Of a stretch of 64,000 bases of DNA, positions 16,623 through 24,999 are shown piece after piece. This DNA comes from Streptomyces sp. 71268. GTDB taxonomy: Bacteria; Actinomycetota; Actinomycetes; Streptomycetales; Streptomycetaceae. The position numbers and the translations under genes were made by a program. Each line of letters starts with the position of its first letter. Position 1 is the stretch's first letter. Where the stretch lies: positions 7,570,501 through 7,634,500 of the forward strand of contig NZ_CP114200.1 in NCBI RefSeq assembly GCF_029392895.1, in the 5' to 3' direction. The notes beneath the pieces were generated by a model. That model ran no database searches. It had not been told where the DNA came from and saw only the letters and a list, made by a program, of their open reading frames with translations.

Positions 16623-17154
16623 GCCAGACGACCCGTTGCGGACCCTCTTCCAGCAGGCAGCCGCCGCAGGGCAGGCCCGTGCGCGCACGGCGCCGGTCGC
16701 CCACGTGCGCGCGCGAGGCCGACGCGCGCACCGGCTGCGCGTCGCCGCCCTGGCGGCCGGCGCCTGCCTGGTCCTCAGCTGCGGGACCGCGGCCACGGCG
16801 GCGTGGCTGCCGGGCGGGCCCTCTCCGGCCGCTCCGACCGGGCCGGCCACCCGCCCACCCTCACCCGCCCCCACGCCGTCGCCCACGATCACGCCGTCAC
16901 CCACGACCACGCCACCGCCGACCCACCCACCGGCGACCCGCGAGGCGACACACCTCCCGGGCGGCTCGACGGCCCCCCACACACGAGGCGGCGCACGCAC
17001 CACCGCGCCACCCCCGAGGGCACCGTCGGGCGGGAGCACGGCGGACAGCTCCGACGGCCCGTCCCCACCGGACGGCACCCATCGCGCCGATGCCTCCGCG
17101 ACCCTGCCGCCGAACCACCCGCCGAGACACGAAACGGGCGACGCGGCGCGCTGA
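16615..17154 (+). CDS. Single-pass membrane protein with Pro/Thr-rich exterior, sigma-factor partner
   Basis: The 179-residue protein has a charged cytoplasmic N-terminus (PEPDDPLRTLFQQAAAAGQ, then an arginine-rich stretch HVRARGRRAHRLR). One membrane helix follows (AALAAGACLVLSCGTAATAAWL, residues ~44-65), then about 110 residues dominated by Pro, Thr and Ser, expected outside the cell. The GTG start lies inside the last codons of the sigma gene. Such proteins follow SigE-family genes in many Streptomyces and are thought to modulate the sigma factor or anchor in the wall. A zinc anti-sigma motif is not present, so the regulatory role is only inferred. Confidence 0.65.
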   Translation: MPEPDDPLRTLFQQAAAAGQARARTAPVAHVRARGRRAHRLRVAALAAGACLVLSCGTAATAAWLPGGPSPAAPTGPATRPPSPAPTPSPTITPSPTTTPPPTHPPATREATHLPGGSTAPHTRGGARTTAPPPRAPSGGSTADSSDGPSPPDGTHRADASATLPPNHPPRHETGDAAR

Positions 17155-17248
17155 GCCGCCCCGCCCGTCCCGTACCCAAGCCCCCACTTCCGTGGCCGCG
17201 CGCCACCGGGAGTCGCCCGCACGCCCTCCCCACCCCAGAGAGCCCCGC

Positions 17249-18550
17249 ATGCCGCCTTCGCCTACCCGGTCGCCCGACGCGGAACCCGCGCCCGAGTCCT
17301 CCGCCACGTCCGCCAGTTCCCCCACGGACCCGCCTTCCGAGCCCGCCGAACAGTCCGCCTCCCCAAGCGCCTCGGGACGCGCGTCCGGCCCGCGCCGTTG
17401 GCCGGTGACCTGGTGGCAGCGGCTGGGCGCGGCCGACCGCGAGGTGCTGTGGCTGTACCTGCTGACCCGAATAGGCGTGTGGACCACGGCCTACTGCGCC
17501 CGGTGGGCGTTCCCGTCCGACGCCCGCTCCCACGACGCCGGCCCCGTGCTCGCCCCGTTCCAGCAGTGGGACTGGGGCCACTTCCTCAAGGTGGCCCGCG
17601 ACGGTTACTTCCCCGCGGAGCCGGCCGGTGAGGTGGGCGCCGGAGACAACCGGGAGGCGTTCTTCCCCGGCCTGCCGCTCCTGCTGCGCGCCGTGCACTG
17701 GGTGGTGCCGAGTTGGGGCGCGTCCGGGTTGCTGATCTCCTTCGTCGCCGGGGCCGTCGCCGTCGTGGCGCTGGCCCGCATAGCCCGGTCGCGCCTGTCG
17801 CACGCGGACGCGGGACGCCGTACGGTCCTGTTCCTGCTGCTCTCGCCGTGCGCGATCTTCCTGGCCGTCGGCTACAGCGAAGCCCTCTTCCTCGCCTTCG
17901 CGCTGCCCGCGTGGCTCGCCGCCCAACGCGACCGCTGGGCCCTGGCCGCCGTCCTGACCGCGCTGGCCACCACCGTGCGGGTCACGGGACTCTTCCTCGC
18001 CGCCGCCATCGTCGTGCAGTTCCTCCTGACGGCCCGCGCCCGCGCGAGGTGGCGCTCCCTGCCGTGGCTGGCGCTGCCCGTGCTGCCCGTGGCCCTCTAC
18101 ACCTGGTACCTGCAGGCGCGGACCGGCGACTGGATGGCCTGGCAGCACGCCCAGGAACGCGGCTGGCGCCGCGACTTCCACGCCCCCTGGGACGCCTGGG
18201 CCCACACCTGGCAGGCCGCCTTCACCCCCGCCCACTCCACCACCGGCTACAGCCTGATGTTCCAGGCCGAGCTGGTCGCCATGGTGGTCGGGCTGCTCCT
18301 CCTCGGGTTGCTGGTGCTGCGCCGGCACTGGGCCGAGGCCACGTACGTGGCGCTCAACCTGTGGGCCCTCGGCACGTCGTACTGGTACATGTCCATACCG
18401 CGCGCCACCCTCCTGTGGTGGCCGCTGTGGGTGGCCCTGGCCGCGTGGAGCATACGCGTGCCCCGCTTCAAAACCGCCTACGTCTGTCTCGTCGCACCCG
18501 TGACGACCGTCTTCGCCCTGACCTTCCTCACCGGCCGATGGGCCGGCTGA
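17249..18550 (+). CDS. PIG-V-type mannosyltransferase, integral membrane
   Basis: The 433-residue protein starts with a ~50-residue Ser/Pro-rich cytoplasmic tail, then has eight to ten hydrophobic helices. Conserved family segments are FQQWDWGHFLKVARDGYF, which places the catalytic aspartate just after helix 1, then REAFFPGLPLLLRA and LLSPCAIFLAVGYSEALFLAFALP. These match the PIG-V/GT76-like group, which uses polyprenyl-phosphate mannose on the outer membrane face. ATG 17249 is preferred because the frame upstream is the shadow of the preceding gene. It lies 94 bases after the sigma-associated gene and could be its target or an independent unit. Confidence 0.78.
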   Translation: MPPSPTRSPDAEPAPESSATSASSPTDPPSEPAEQSASPSASGRASGPRRWPVTWWQRLGAADREVLWLYLLTRIGVWTTAYCARWAFPSDARSHDAGPVLAPFQQWDWGHFLKVARDGYFPAEPAGEVGAGDNREAFFPGLPLLLRAVHWVVPSWGASGLLISFVAGAVAVVALARIARSRLSHADAGRRTVLFLLLSPCAIFLAVGYSEALFLAFALPAWLAAQRDRWALAAVLTALATTVRVTGLFLAAAIVVQFLLTARARARWRSLPWLALPVLPVALYTWYLQARTGDWMAWQHAQERGWRRDFHAPWDAWAHTWQAAFTPAHSTTGYSLMFQAELVAMVVGLLLLGLLVLRRHWAEATYVALNLWALGTSYWYMSIPRATLLWWPLWVALAAWSIRVPRFKTAYVCLVAPVTTVFALTFLTGRWAG

Positions 18551-18668
18551 GCAGCCCCGGGCCACCCAGCCGGCGGTCCACGCCCGCGTGCGGGAGGGCC
18601 CGGGCCGATGGCTGGGCCGTGGGGGCGTACGATCACCCGGTCCCAGCCTCACAAGGAGCGACCCCCAG

Positions 18669-19352
18669 GTGACCGCCGTCGTCCCACCGTCCCGTACCGC
18701 CCCCGAGCCGCTGCGGGTGCGGCGACTCGTCCGCGACGAGGACGGCGAGGAGTTGGCCAGCCTGCTGTGGCGGGCCGGCCCGGGCTGGCGGATGATCAGC
18801 AGCTCGGTGCTCGGCGGCGGCATCGGGGAACGGGCCTGGGTCCTCAACGCCCAGGTCTCCCACGGCTACCGCCGTACCGACCCCGAGCGGCACCTCGCCG
18901 ACCTGGCCCGCGCCGCCGGCGTCCACGGGCCCGGCGTGGGGCTGATGACGGCCGCCGACGTCCGGGCGTACGGACGCGCCCACGACGGTGGCGTGGCGGC
19001 GATCGCCACCACGGGCCTGGGCGTACGAGGGTGGGCGGCCTCTCCGGACCCCGGCACACCCACGCCCGCGCGCCCCGGCACGATCAACATCGTGGTGGCC
19101 GTACCCGCGGCGCTGACCGACGCGGCGCTGGTCAACGCGGTGGCGACCGCCACCGAGGCCAAGGTGCAGGCCCTCATCGACGCCGGCTACGACTGTTCCG
19201 GCACCCCCACCGACGCCGTGTGCGTCGCCGCCCGCTCCCCGCGACCCGACACCGAGCCCCACGCCTTCGCCGGCCCGCGCTCCCTGTGGGGCGCGCGTCT
19301 GGCACGCGCGGTCCACCACGCCGTGCGCGCCGCCGCCGGCCCCGCGACCTGA
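18669..19352 (+). CDS. cbiZ: Adenosylcobinamide amidohydrolase (CbiZ family)
   Basis: The 227-residue protein has the CbiZ signature: ISSSVLGGGIGERAWVLNAQV, then HGPGVGLMTAADV, IATTGLGVRGWA, PGTINIVVAVPA and GTPTDAVCVAA. CbiZ removes the aminopropanol side chain from adenosylcobinamide to give adenosylcobyric acid, allowing salvage of cobinamide and remodelling of pseudo-B12 in the cytoplasm. The GTG at 18669 is preceded by AAGGAG about 11 bases upstream. The gene is alone. No cobalamin riboswitch is seen in the 118-base upstream gap, and no other cobalamin gene is nearby. Confidence 0.85.
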   Translation: MTAVVPPSRTAPEPLRVRRLVRDEDGEELASLLWRAGPGWRMISSSVLGGGIGERAWVLNAQVSHGYRRTDPERHLADLARAAGVHGPGVGLMTAADVRAYGRAHDGGVAAIATTGLGVRGWAASPDPGTPTPARPGTINIVVAVPAALTDAALVNAVATATEAKVQALIDAGYDCSGTPTDAVCVAARSPRPDTEPHAFAGPRSLWGARLARAVHHAVRAAAGPAT

Positions 19353-19392
19353 GCCCACACCCGGGACCGGCGCTCGGCACGGGCGCCCAGGG

Positions 19393-19953
19393 TCACTGCT
19401 TCGCGATGGCCGTGGTCCACTCGTCGACGGTGACGACGTCCGCCCACTGCGGGAACAGCCGCTCGACCAGGACCCGGTGCAACTCCGGATCGAGGTCGAG
19501 ACAGCCGTCGGACAGGACCGTGAGGCCGTAGTCCAGGTCGTTGGCCTGGCACAGGGTGGACAGCACGACGGCGCTGGTGGCGATGCCGCTGAGCACGAGC
19601 CGGTCGATGCCGCGGGCTCTGAGTACGACATCGAGATCGCTGCCCGAGAACGCGCTCGCCCGCCTCTTGGTGACCACCACCTCGCCCGGCCGGGGCGCGA
19701 GCGCCGGGTGGATCTCGGTGCCCGGGGCGCCCTCGACGTAGAGACCGGCATCGGCGATGGCGGCCAGCGCCCTGTTGCGCGTGCCGACTTCGGGGAAGCC
19801 CGGGCGGAACGCGATGACCACGTAGATCACGGGTATCCCCGCGGCCCGCGCCGCGTCGATCGCCCTGCGCACCCGGGGCAGGTACCCGGAACCGTCGTCG
19901 GCGATGTTCACGATGGCCTGTTGGACGTCCATCACGAGAAGGGCGCTGCTCAT
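19393..19953 (-). CDS. Isochorismatase-fold hydrolase lacking the catalytic cysteine
   Basis: The 186-residue protein has the family core: ALLVMDVQQAI with the catalytic aspartate, VVVTKRRASAFSGSDLD with the lysine, and the motif GIATSAVVLSTL. In most cysteine hydrolases of this fold the last motif is GxxTxxCV, so the nucleophile position is valine here. Related actinobacterial sequences show the same change, as does the PhzD isochorismatase type that needs no cysteine. The activity is therefore not predictable. It may be a cysteine-independent hydrolase of a vinyl ether, or inactive. The start at ATG 19953 gives MSSALLVMDVQ. Confidence 0.78.
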   Translation of the reverse strand: MSSALLVMDVQQAIVNIADDGSGYLPRVRRAIDAARAAGIPVIYVVIAFRPGFPEVGTRNRALAAIADAGLYVEGAPGTEIHPALAPRPGEVVVTKRRASAFSGSDLDVVLRARGIDRLVLSGIATSAVVLSTLCQANDLDYGLTVLSDGCLDLDPELHRVLVERLFPQWADVVTVDEWTTAIAKQ

Positions 19954-20341
19954 GTCGTCTCCAGGAACGAAGTCGGTTCGGCGTCGCGACGGGCGGCCTC
20001 CGCCACCCGGCCCCGGCGCGACCGCCTACCTCCCGGCGGGCACCGCGCCGACCGGGTCCGCCACGACAGGCAGGCGCTCAGCCAACGAACCACGCGACGC
20101 GCGGCGACCGACGCTGCCCGACACGACCTGGTGGTGAGCCTAGCCAACCGGGTCGGCGACCCCACGACCACGTCAGCACCTGGGCCACGCCCCCGCGCCG
20201 CTGGCCATGGCGCACCCCGGAGTGACCACGCCGGCATCAGGCGGAGCCTGGAACTCGCCGACCTGGCAGGCCACTTCGAAGGGTCGCGCCTTCCACGCGG
20301 GTGAAGGTCGGGGCCCCGCCGGCTGTCGCACCGGCGACGCC
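19954..20341. other. Gene-free interval
   Basis: About 390 bases between the isochorismatase-fold gene start and the terminator of the alcohol dehydrogenase gene. I see no coding-like frame, RNA gene or repeat in it. It should contain the promoter of the isochorismatase-fold gene, but no convincing -10/-35 pair stood out. Confidence 0.5.
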
Positions 20342-20377
20342 GCGCGCGTGGGAGCCGCGCACAGCCCCCACGCGCGC
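20342..20377 (-). terminator. Hairpin after the iron alcohol dehydrogenase gene
   Basis: GCGCGCGTGGG (20342-20352) pairs perfectly with CCCACGCGCGC (20367-20377) around a 14-base loop. It lies 18 bases past the stop codon and is positioned as a transcription terminator. Confidence 0.72.
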
Positions 20378-20395
20378 TGTCACGGGTGCTGGGCG

Positions 20396-21556
20396 TCAGC
20401 CGTAGATCTGGGCGTACAGGCTCTGGATCTCCTCGGCGGTGGGCACGGCGGGGTTGTTGTTGGGGGAGCCGGAGGCGAGGGCCTGCTCGGCCATGAGGGG
20501 GGTCAGGCTGGTCCAGGTGTCCCGGTCGATGCCGTAGCCGCGCGGGGTGGGCACGTCCAGGTCGTGGCAGAGCGTGCGCAGGGCGTCGACGAGCTTGTCG
20601 GCGGCCCGTACGTCACCGTCGGCGTCGCTCGCGACGCCGAGCGCGCGGGCGCAGTCGGCGTACCGGCCCGGCGCCGAGGACACCGAGAAGGCGGTCACCG
20701 CGGGGAACAGCATGGCGTTCGACAGGCCGTGGGCGACGTGGAAGTGGGCGCCGATCGGGCGGCTCATGCCGTGCACGAGCGCCACACTGGAGTTGGAGAA
20801 GGCGATACCGGCCTGGGTGGCGGCGAGCATCATGGCCTCGCGGGACTCGATGTCGGAGCCGTCCGCGTAGACGCGCCGCAGATGGCGGCCGATGGTCGTG
20901 ATCGCGGTGAGCGCGAGACCGTCCGAGAAGGGGTTGGCCTTGCGGCTCACGTACGCCTCGACCGCGTGGGTGAGTGCGTCGATGCCGGTGTCGGCGGTCA
21001 GCCGGGGCGGCATCGATATGGTCAGCTCCACGTCGACGATGGCGGCGAGCGGCAGGAACGCTGGGCCCATGCAGAGCATCTTCTCGTCGTTGGCGCTGTC
21101 GGTGATGATGGTGAACTGGGTCGCTTCCGACCCACTGCCGGCCGTGGTGGGCACGGCGATCACCGGTAGGGCGGGCCCGTGGTTGACGCGCGGGGCCTTG
21201 TGGTCGCGCATCGAGCCACCCTGGACGCCGAGGAGGGCCAGCGCCTTGGCGGTGTCCATCGGGCTGCCACCGCCGAACCCGACCACCACGTCCGCCTCGT
21301 GCTCGCGCAACGCCTTCAACCCCGGGGTCAGGGACTCGGTCGTCGGGTCGGGCACCGTGCCGGAGAAGACGTAAGGGTGCAGCCCAGCGGCTCGCAGCGG
21401 CCCCGTCAGGCGCTCGACCGCGCCCGTCCCGACCAGGAACCCGTCCGTCACGACGAGCGGGCGACTCAGACCGAGCCCGGTGATGACGTCGCCCAACTCG
21501 CCGGCGGCGCCGCGGCCGACGCGCAGGATTCGCGGCAGGGACAGGCTTGCAATCAT
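20396..21556 (-). CDS. Iron-containing (group III) alcohol dehydrogenase
   Basis: The 386-residue protein has the NAD-binding segment VVVGFGGGSPMDTAKALAL and PTTAGSGSEAT. The metal ligands are seen in TADTGIDALTHAVEAYVS (Asp and His) and HGMSRPIGAHFHVAHG (two His). It would oxidise a primary alcohol or reduce an aldehyde with NAD(P) and Fe2+ in the cytoplasm. The ATG at 21556 (MIASLSLPRILRVG) has AGAGG six bases upstream. The divergent spacer to the next gene (21557-21892, 336 bases) is gene-free and has a possible TAAGCT -10 box at 21862-21867 for the rightward gene. Confidence 0.88.
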   Translation of the reverse strand: MIASLSLPRILRVGRGAAGELGDVITGLGLSRPLVVTDGFLVGTGAVERLTGPLRAAGLHPYVFSGTVPDPTTESLTPGLKALREHEADVVVGFGGGSPMDTAKALALLGVQGGSMRDHKAPRVNHGPALPVIAVPTTAGSGSEATQFTIITDSANDEKMLCMGPAFLPLAAIVDVELTISMPPRLTADTGIDALTHAVEAYVSRKANPFSDGLALTAITTIGRHLRRVYADGSDIESREAMMLAATQAGIAFSNSSVALVHGMSRPIGAHFHVAHGLSNAMLFPAVTAFSVSSAPGRYADCARALGVASDADGDVRAADKLVDALRTLCHDLDVPTPRGYGIDRDTWTSLTPLMAEQALASGSPNNNPAVPTAEEIQSLYAQIYG

Positions 21557-21892
21557 GGAGAACCTCTCGACGAATGAGGCGGGAGAGCTCAGCGCTCCGT
21601 AGCGGTTCGACTGTGCCGCCCGCACCACGTGAGTTCAACAGCCCGGACGACGGACGTGATGCGGAGGGCCACCCTCCCCGGGACGCGGTGGCGATCTCGC
21701 GCACGCGCCCCCGCGACCGTGCTCACCCCCATCCCATGGGCTCATGCGATGGCCGGCTCCGGGGAGTTGGCGGCAGGGTGCCGGGGAGGCCGGCCTCAGC
21801 AGGGGGATCACCGCGGGCTACGACACGAGGCCCCCCGCACTCGGCGCGGCGAGGGGCGGCCTAAGCTCGGTGCCACGCCGAGGAGGAATCTC

Positions 21893-22846
21893 ATGAAGAT
21901 AGTGATACCTGGGGGAACCGGACAGGTAGGCACGATCCTGGATCGGGCGCTGACCGCCGCCGGTCACGAGGTCGTGGTGCTCACCAGACGGCCGGTGCGC
22001 GAGCGGCAGGTCCGGTGGGACGGCAGGACGCTGGGGCCGTGGGCCGAGGCGATCGACGGCAGTGACGTCGTGGTCAACCTCGCCGGACGCAGCGTCAGTT
22101 GCCGCTACACCGCGGCGAACCTGCGGGCCATGATGGACTCGCGGGTGGACTCCGCACGGGTGGTGGGAAAGGCCATCGCGTCCGCCTCCCGGCCCCCTCG
22201 GGTGTGGTTGCAGATGAGCACCGCCACCATCTACGCCCACCGCTTCGACGCGCCGAACGACGAGGCCACCGGCGCGCTCGGCGGCACGGAACCCCGCGTC
22301 CCGGGTTACTGGGCCTACAGCGTCGACATCGCCCGGAACTGGGAGCAGGCTCAGGAGGAGGCCGGCACCCCGCACACCCGCAAGGTCGCCCTGCGCGCCG
22401 CCATGGTGATGAGCCCCGACCGGGGTGGCGTCTTCGACGTCCTGTCGTGGCTGGCACGGCTCGGGCTCGGTGGCCCGGTCGCGGGCGGCGCCCAGTACGT
22501 GTCCTGGATTCACGATCACGACTTCGTCCGCGCGGTCGAGTTCCTGGTCGACCGGGACGACCTCAGCGGCCCGGTGAACCTCGCCGCCCCCGCCCCGCTG
22601 CCGCAGCGCGCGTTCATGCGTGCGCTGCGCACCGCCTGGGGCGTGCCGGTGGGACTGCCCGCGACCAGGTGGATGGCCGAAATCGGCGCGTTCGCGCTGC
22701 GCTCGGACACCGAGCTGCTGTTGAAGAGTCGTCGCGTCGTCCCGGGCCGGCTCCTCGAAGCGGGCTTCACCTTCGACCATGCCCAGTGGCCGCGGGCCGC
22801 CGACGACCTCGTACGGCGCGCACGCGGCGGGCGGCGTTCCCGGTGA
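21893..22846 (+). CDS. TIGR01777-type SDR-family epimerase/oxidoreductase
   Basis: The 317-residue protein begins with a Rossmann NAD(P) loop, MKIVIPGGTGQVGTILDRAL. It continues with VVVNLAGRSVSCRYTAANLRAMMDSRVDSA, the diagnostic block of the TIGR01777 (YfcH/SulA-like) epimerase group. WLQMSTATIYAHRFD gives the serine/threonine-Tyr region. A C-terminal DUF1731-like part ends LLEAGFTFDHAQWPRAADDL. The biochemical role of this family is unsettled. The start is strongly supported by GAGGAGGAATCTC before ATG 21893. Confidence 0.85.
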   Translation: MKIVIPGGTGQVGTILDRALTAAGHEVVVLTRRPVRERQVRWDGRTLGPWAEAIDGSDVVVNLAGRSVSCRYTAANLRAMMDSRVDSARVVGKAIASASRPPRVWLQMSTATIYAHRFDAPNDEATGALGGTEPRVPGYWAYSVDIARNWEQAQEEAGTPHTRKVALRAAMVMSPDRGGVFDVLSWLARLGLGGPVAGGAQYVSWIHDHDFVRAVEFLVDRDDLSGPVNLAAPAPLPQRAFMRALRTAWGVPVGLPATRWMAEIGAFALRSDTELLLKSRRVVPGRLLEAGFTFDHAQWPRAADDLVRRARGGRRSR

Positions 22847-22947
22847 GCGCCCCGGCCCCCGCCGTGCCCCGTTCCGGCCGCGCGGCCGAAGCGGCTCGCG
22901 CGGGCGCGCTGCTCCACGCTCCGTGACCCTCGCCTACGCTGTCCCGC

Positions 22948-23553
22948 ATGAGCCGTTGGGAAGAACTCACTGGTGGGACGTCCGGAGAGGGCTACGCCGC
23001 CCGGTTCGCGGCCCTGGCCGAGAGCGGGAAGGACATGCACGGGGAGGCGCGGTTCTGCGCCACGCTGGTCCCCGCCGGGGCGCGGGTGCTGGACGCCGGG
23101 TGCGGCACCGGGCGCGTCATGATCCGGCTGGCGGAGCTGGGGTACGACTGCGTCGGGGTCGACCGCGACGCGTCCATGCTGGCGGTAGCCCGTCGCGAGG
23201 CGCCCGAACTACCGTGGTACCAGGCCGACCTGGTCGATCTCGACCTGGCTGAGTTGGGCGTCACCCCGGGCTTCGACCTGGTGGTCGCCGCCGGCAACAT
23301 CTTCCCGTTGCTCGCCTCGGGCACCGAGGCCGCGGTGGTGGGCCGGCTGGCCGCGACCCTGCGCCCGGGCGGGTTCCTGGTCGCCGGGTTCGGCCTGGAC
23401 GAGGCCCACCTGCCGGTGCCGCCCAGCATCACCCTGGCGGAGTACGACGCCTACTGCGCCACGGCGGGCCTCACCCTCGTCGACCGCTTCGCGACGTGGG
23501 ACGCCCACCCGTACGACGGCGGCGGCTACGCCGTGAGCGTCCACCGAGGCTGA
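22948..23553 (+). CDS. Class I SAM-dependent methyltransferase
   Basis: The 201-residue protein has motif I VLDAGCGTGRVMIRLAE, the acidic ribose-binding residue in CVGVDRDASML, motif II FDLVVAAGNIFPLL, and motif III LRPGGFLVAGFG. The N-terminus MSRWEELTGGTSGEGYAARFA is typical of a small cytoplasmic family whose substrate is unknown. A TACGCT box (22935-22940) lies seven bases before the ATG, so the transcript may be leaderless. It is 101 bases after the SDR gene on the same strand. Confidence 0.83.
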   Translation: MSRWEELTGGTSGEGYAARFAALAESGKDMHGEARFCATLVPAGARVLDAGCGTGRVMIRLAELGYDCVGVDRDASMLAVARREAPELPWYQADLVDLDLAELGVTPGFDLVVAAGNIFPLLASGTEAAVVGRLAATLRPGGFLVAGFGLDEAHLPVPPSITLAEYDAYCATAGLTLVDRFATWDAHPYDGGGYAVSVHRG

Positions 23554-23659
23554 GACGCCGGAGCCCCGCGGCGCACGACGCCTGAGGCGCAAGTGGGTTA
23601 CCCGGTTTCGGCCACGCCGCCGTTGCCGAAGCTCGTGCTGGGTGCTGGGTGCTGCGCCC

Positions 23660-23679
23660 CGGGCGCTGGGTGGCGCCCG
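23660..23679. terminator. Hairpin between convergent methyltransferase genes
   Basis: CGGGCGC (23660-23666) pairs with GCGCCCG (23673-23679) around a six-base loop. It is located in the 182-base space between two convergent genes (23554-23735) and could end both transcripts. Confidence 0.5.
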
Positions 23680-23735
23680 TCGCGCTGGCGACGCCCTCGT
23701 ATCAAGGCGCCGTGGGCGCATCGCCCTCGAGTGGT

Positions 23736-24527
23736 TCACCCGGTGCGGCCCCACAGGCCGTACATGCACGCCTCGCTCGCGTCGGCCTCGATCGCCCCGT
23801 CGGGGCGCCATTGGTTGGTGGCCACGATGCCCGGGGGCAGCACGGTGACGCCCGCGTGGTCCATCAGGGCGCGGAGTTCGTTCTCGCCGCGCATGCGGGA
23901 GGGGATGCCGAAGTTGTCGTAGACCTCCTGCATCCGTCGCGTCTTGGAGTGGTCGAAGTCGTACGTGCCGTGGGAGAGGACGAGGATGCTGCCGGGGGCG
24001 AGCGCGTCCGTGTACGTCTTCAGCATGTCGGGGACGTCGACGTTGGTGAGGTAGGGGATGACCGCGCCCAGGAGCACGGCCGCGGGGCGGGCGAGGTCGA
24101 TGGTCTCGCGTACGGCGGGGGAGCGCAGGACGGTGTAGGGGTCGCTGATGTCGGCCACGAGGTAGGACACCGTGCCCTCGCTGTCGGTGGGACCCTGTTC
24201 TTCCAGGGCGGCTACGGCGGCGCGGGAGTGGTCGACGTAGCAGATGTTCACCGCCGGGTCGGCGGCATGGGCCACATCGTGGACGTTCCGCGCGGTGGGG
24301 CGACCGGCGCCGAGGTCCAGGATCTGCGTCATGCCGTGCTGGCGTACGCAGGCTTCCGCGGCGGAGAGGACGAAGGCGCGGGTGTGGTGGGCGACCAGGG
24401 TGGCCGAGGGGACCGCGGTGAGGAGGGCGTGGGCCAATTCCTGATCGCGACGGTGGGGCTCCTCAGAGCTGGCCCCCAGAATCCCGGCGTAGACATCGGG
24501 GACCCGCATGCTCGGGCTGTCGGTCAT
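23736..24527 (-). CDS. DUF574/PF04672-type SAM-dependent methyltransferase
   Basis: The 263-residue protein matches the large Streptomyces family of SAM-binding proteins. It starts MTDSPSMRVPDVYAGILG and has QILDLGAGRPTARNVHDVAH as the SAM loop, VNICYVDHSRAAVAAL as the acidic strand, and AVLLGAVIPYLTNVD and LVLSHGTYDFD as motifs II/III. Members occur in many copies per genome, often next to regulatory genes, and no substrate is established. ATG 24527 is the start. The only neighbour is a degenerate DinB-like fragment about 180 bases upstream. Confidence 0.82.
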   Translation of the reverse strand: MTDSPSMRVPDVYAGILGASSEEPHRRDQELAHALLTAVPSATLVAHHTRAFVLSAAEACVRQHGMTQILDLGAGRPTARNVHDVAHAADPAVNICYVDHSRAAVAALEEQGPTDSEGTVSYLVADISDPYTVLRSPAVRETIDLARPAAVLLGAVIPYLTNVDVPDMLKTYTDALAPGSILVLSHGTYDFDHSKTRRMQEVYDNFGIPSRMRGENELRALMDHAGVTVLPPGIVATNQWRPDGAIEADASEACMYGLWGRTG

Positions 24528-24710
24528 CGTGGGGTGGGCCTTCCTGCGTGCGGCTGTCAGGGTGGGTTGGGCCGTTGAACGCGTGTGGCACCCGGCGGCG
24601 CGCGGGCGGAGGTACCGGAAGCGATGGTGATCGCGGCGTTGGGCACACGCTGTAGCACCCGACGGTGGCTACGGTGCCGATGATCGCGCGGGCCGCGCCG
24701 CGCTGGGTAG

Positions 24711-24886
24711 ATGCCGGTGGCGCGGGACTCGGCTCCCATAACGCCCCATGGTCCCGAAGACGACCCGCACCGCTACCTGAGAACCGCCCGCGCGGCCATC
24801 GTCTGGACGCTGGACGGATTGTCCGAGGGCGACATCCGCAGTCCCCTACACCGACCGGCACCAACCTCCCCGGACAGCACGGCTAG
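24711..24886 (+). pseudogene. DinB/DUF664-family remnant, frameshifted and truncated
   Basis: The reading HGPEDDPHRYLRTARAAIVW, then TLDGLSEGDIRSP, matches the N-terminal part of DUF664/DinB-like (mycothiol-dependent transferase fold) proteins. After CCCCTA near 24845 the family continuation TPTGTNLPG appears only in another frame, consistent with loss of one base. It then stops at 24886 (PGQHG stop). A complete member has about 150-170 residues. The 24528-24999 interval is otherwise non-coding. Confidence 0.55.
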
Positions 24887-24999
24887 CCCAGCACGAGCAG
24901 GGCTGGGGGCGACGGGGAACCGCGCGACGCGCGGCCGGCCCGGCGACCGGCCGCGTGCCCGTACGCGCCGTGCGGGAGCCGGACGAGCCGGCCTCGGTC

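Noticed and set aside
16484..17248. Long upstream extension of the PIG-V-type protein
   Set aside because: It is Arg/Pro-rich and overlaps the sigma and membrane-partner genes in another frame. The family homology starts after ATG 17249.
18551..18668. Cobalamin riboswitch before cbiZ
   Set aside because: The interval is too short and no B12-box-like sequence was seen.
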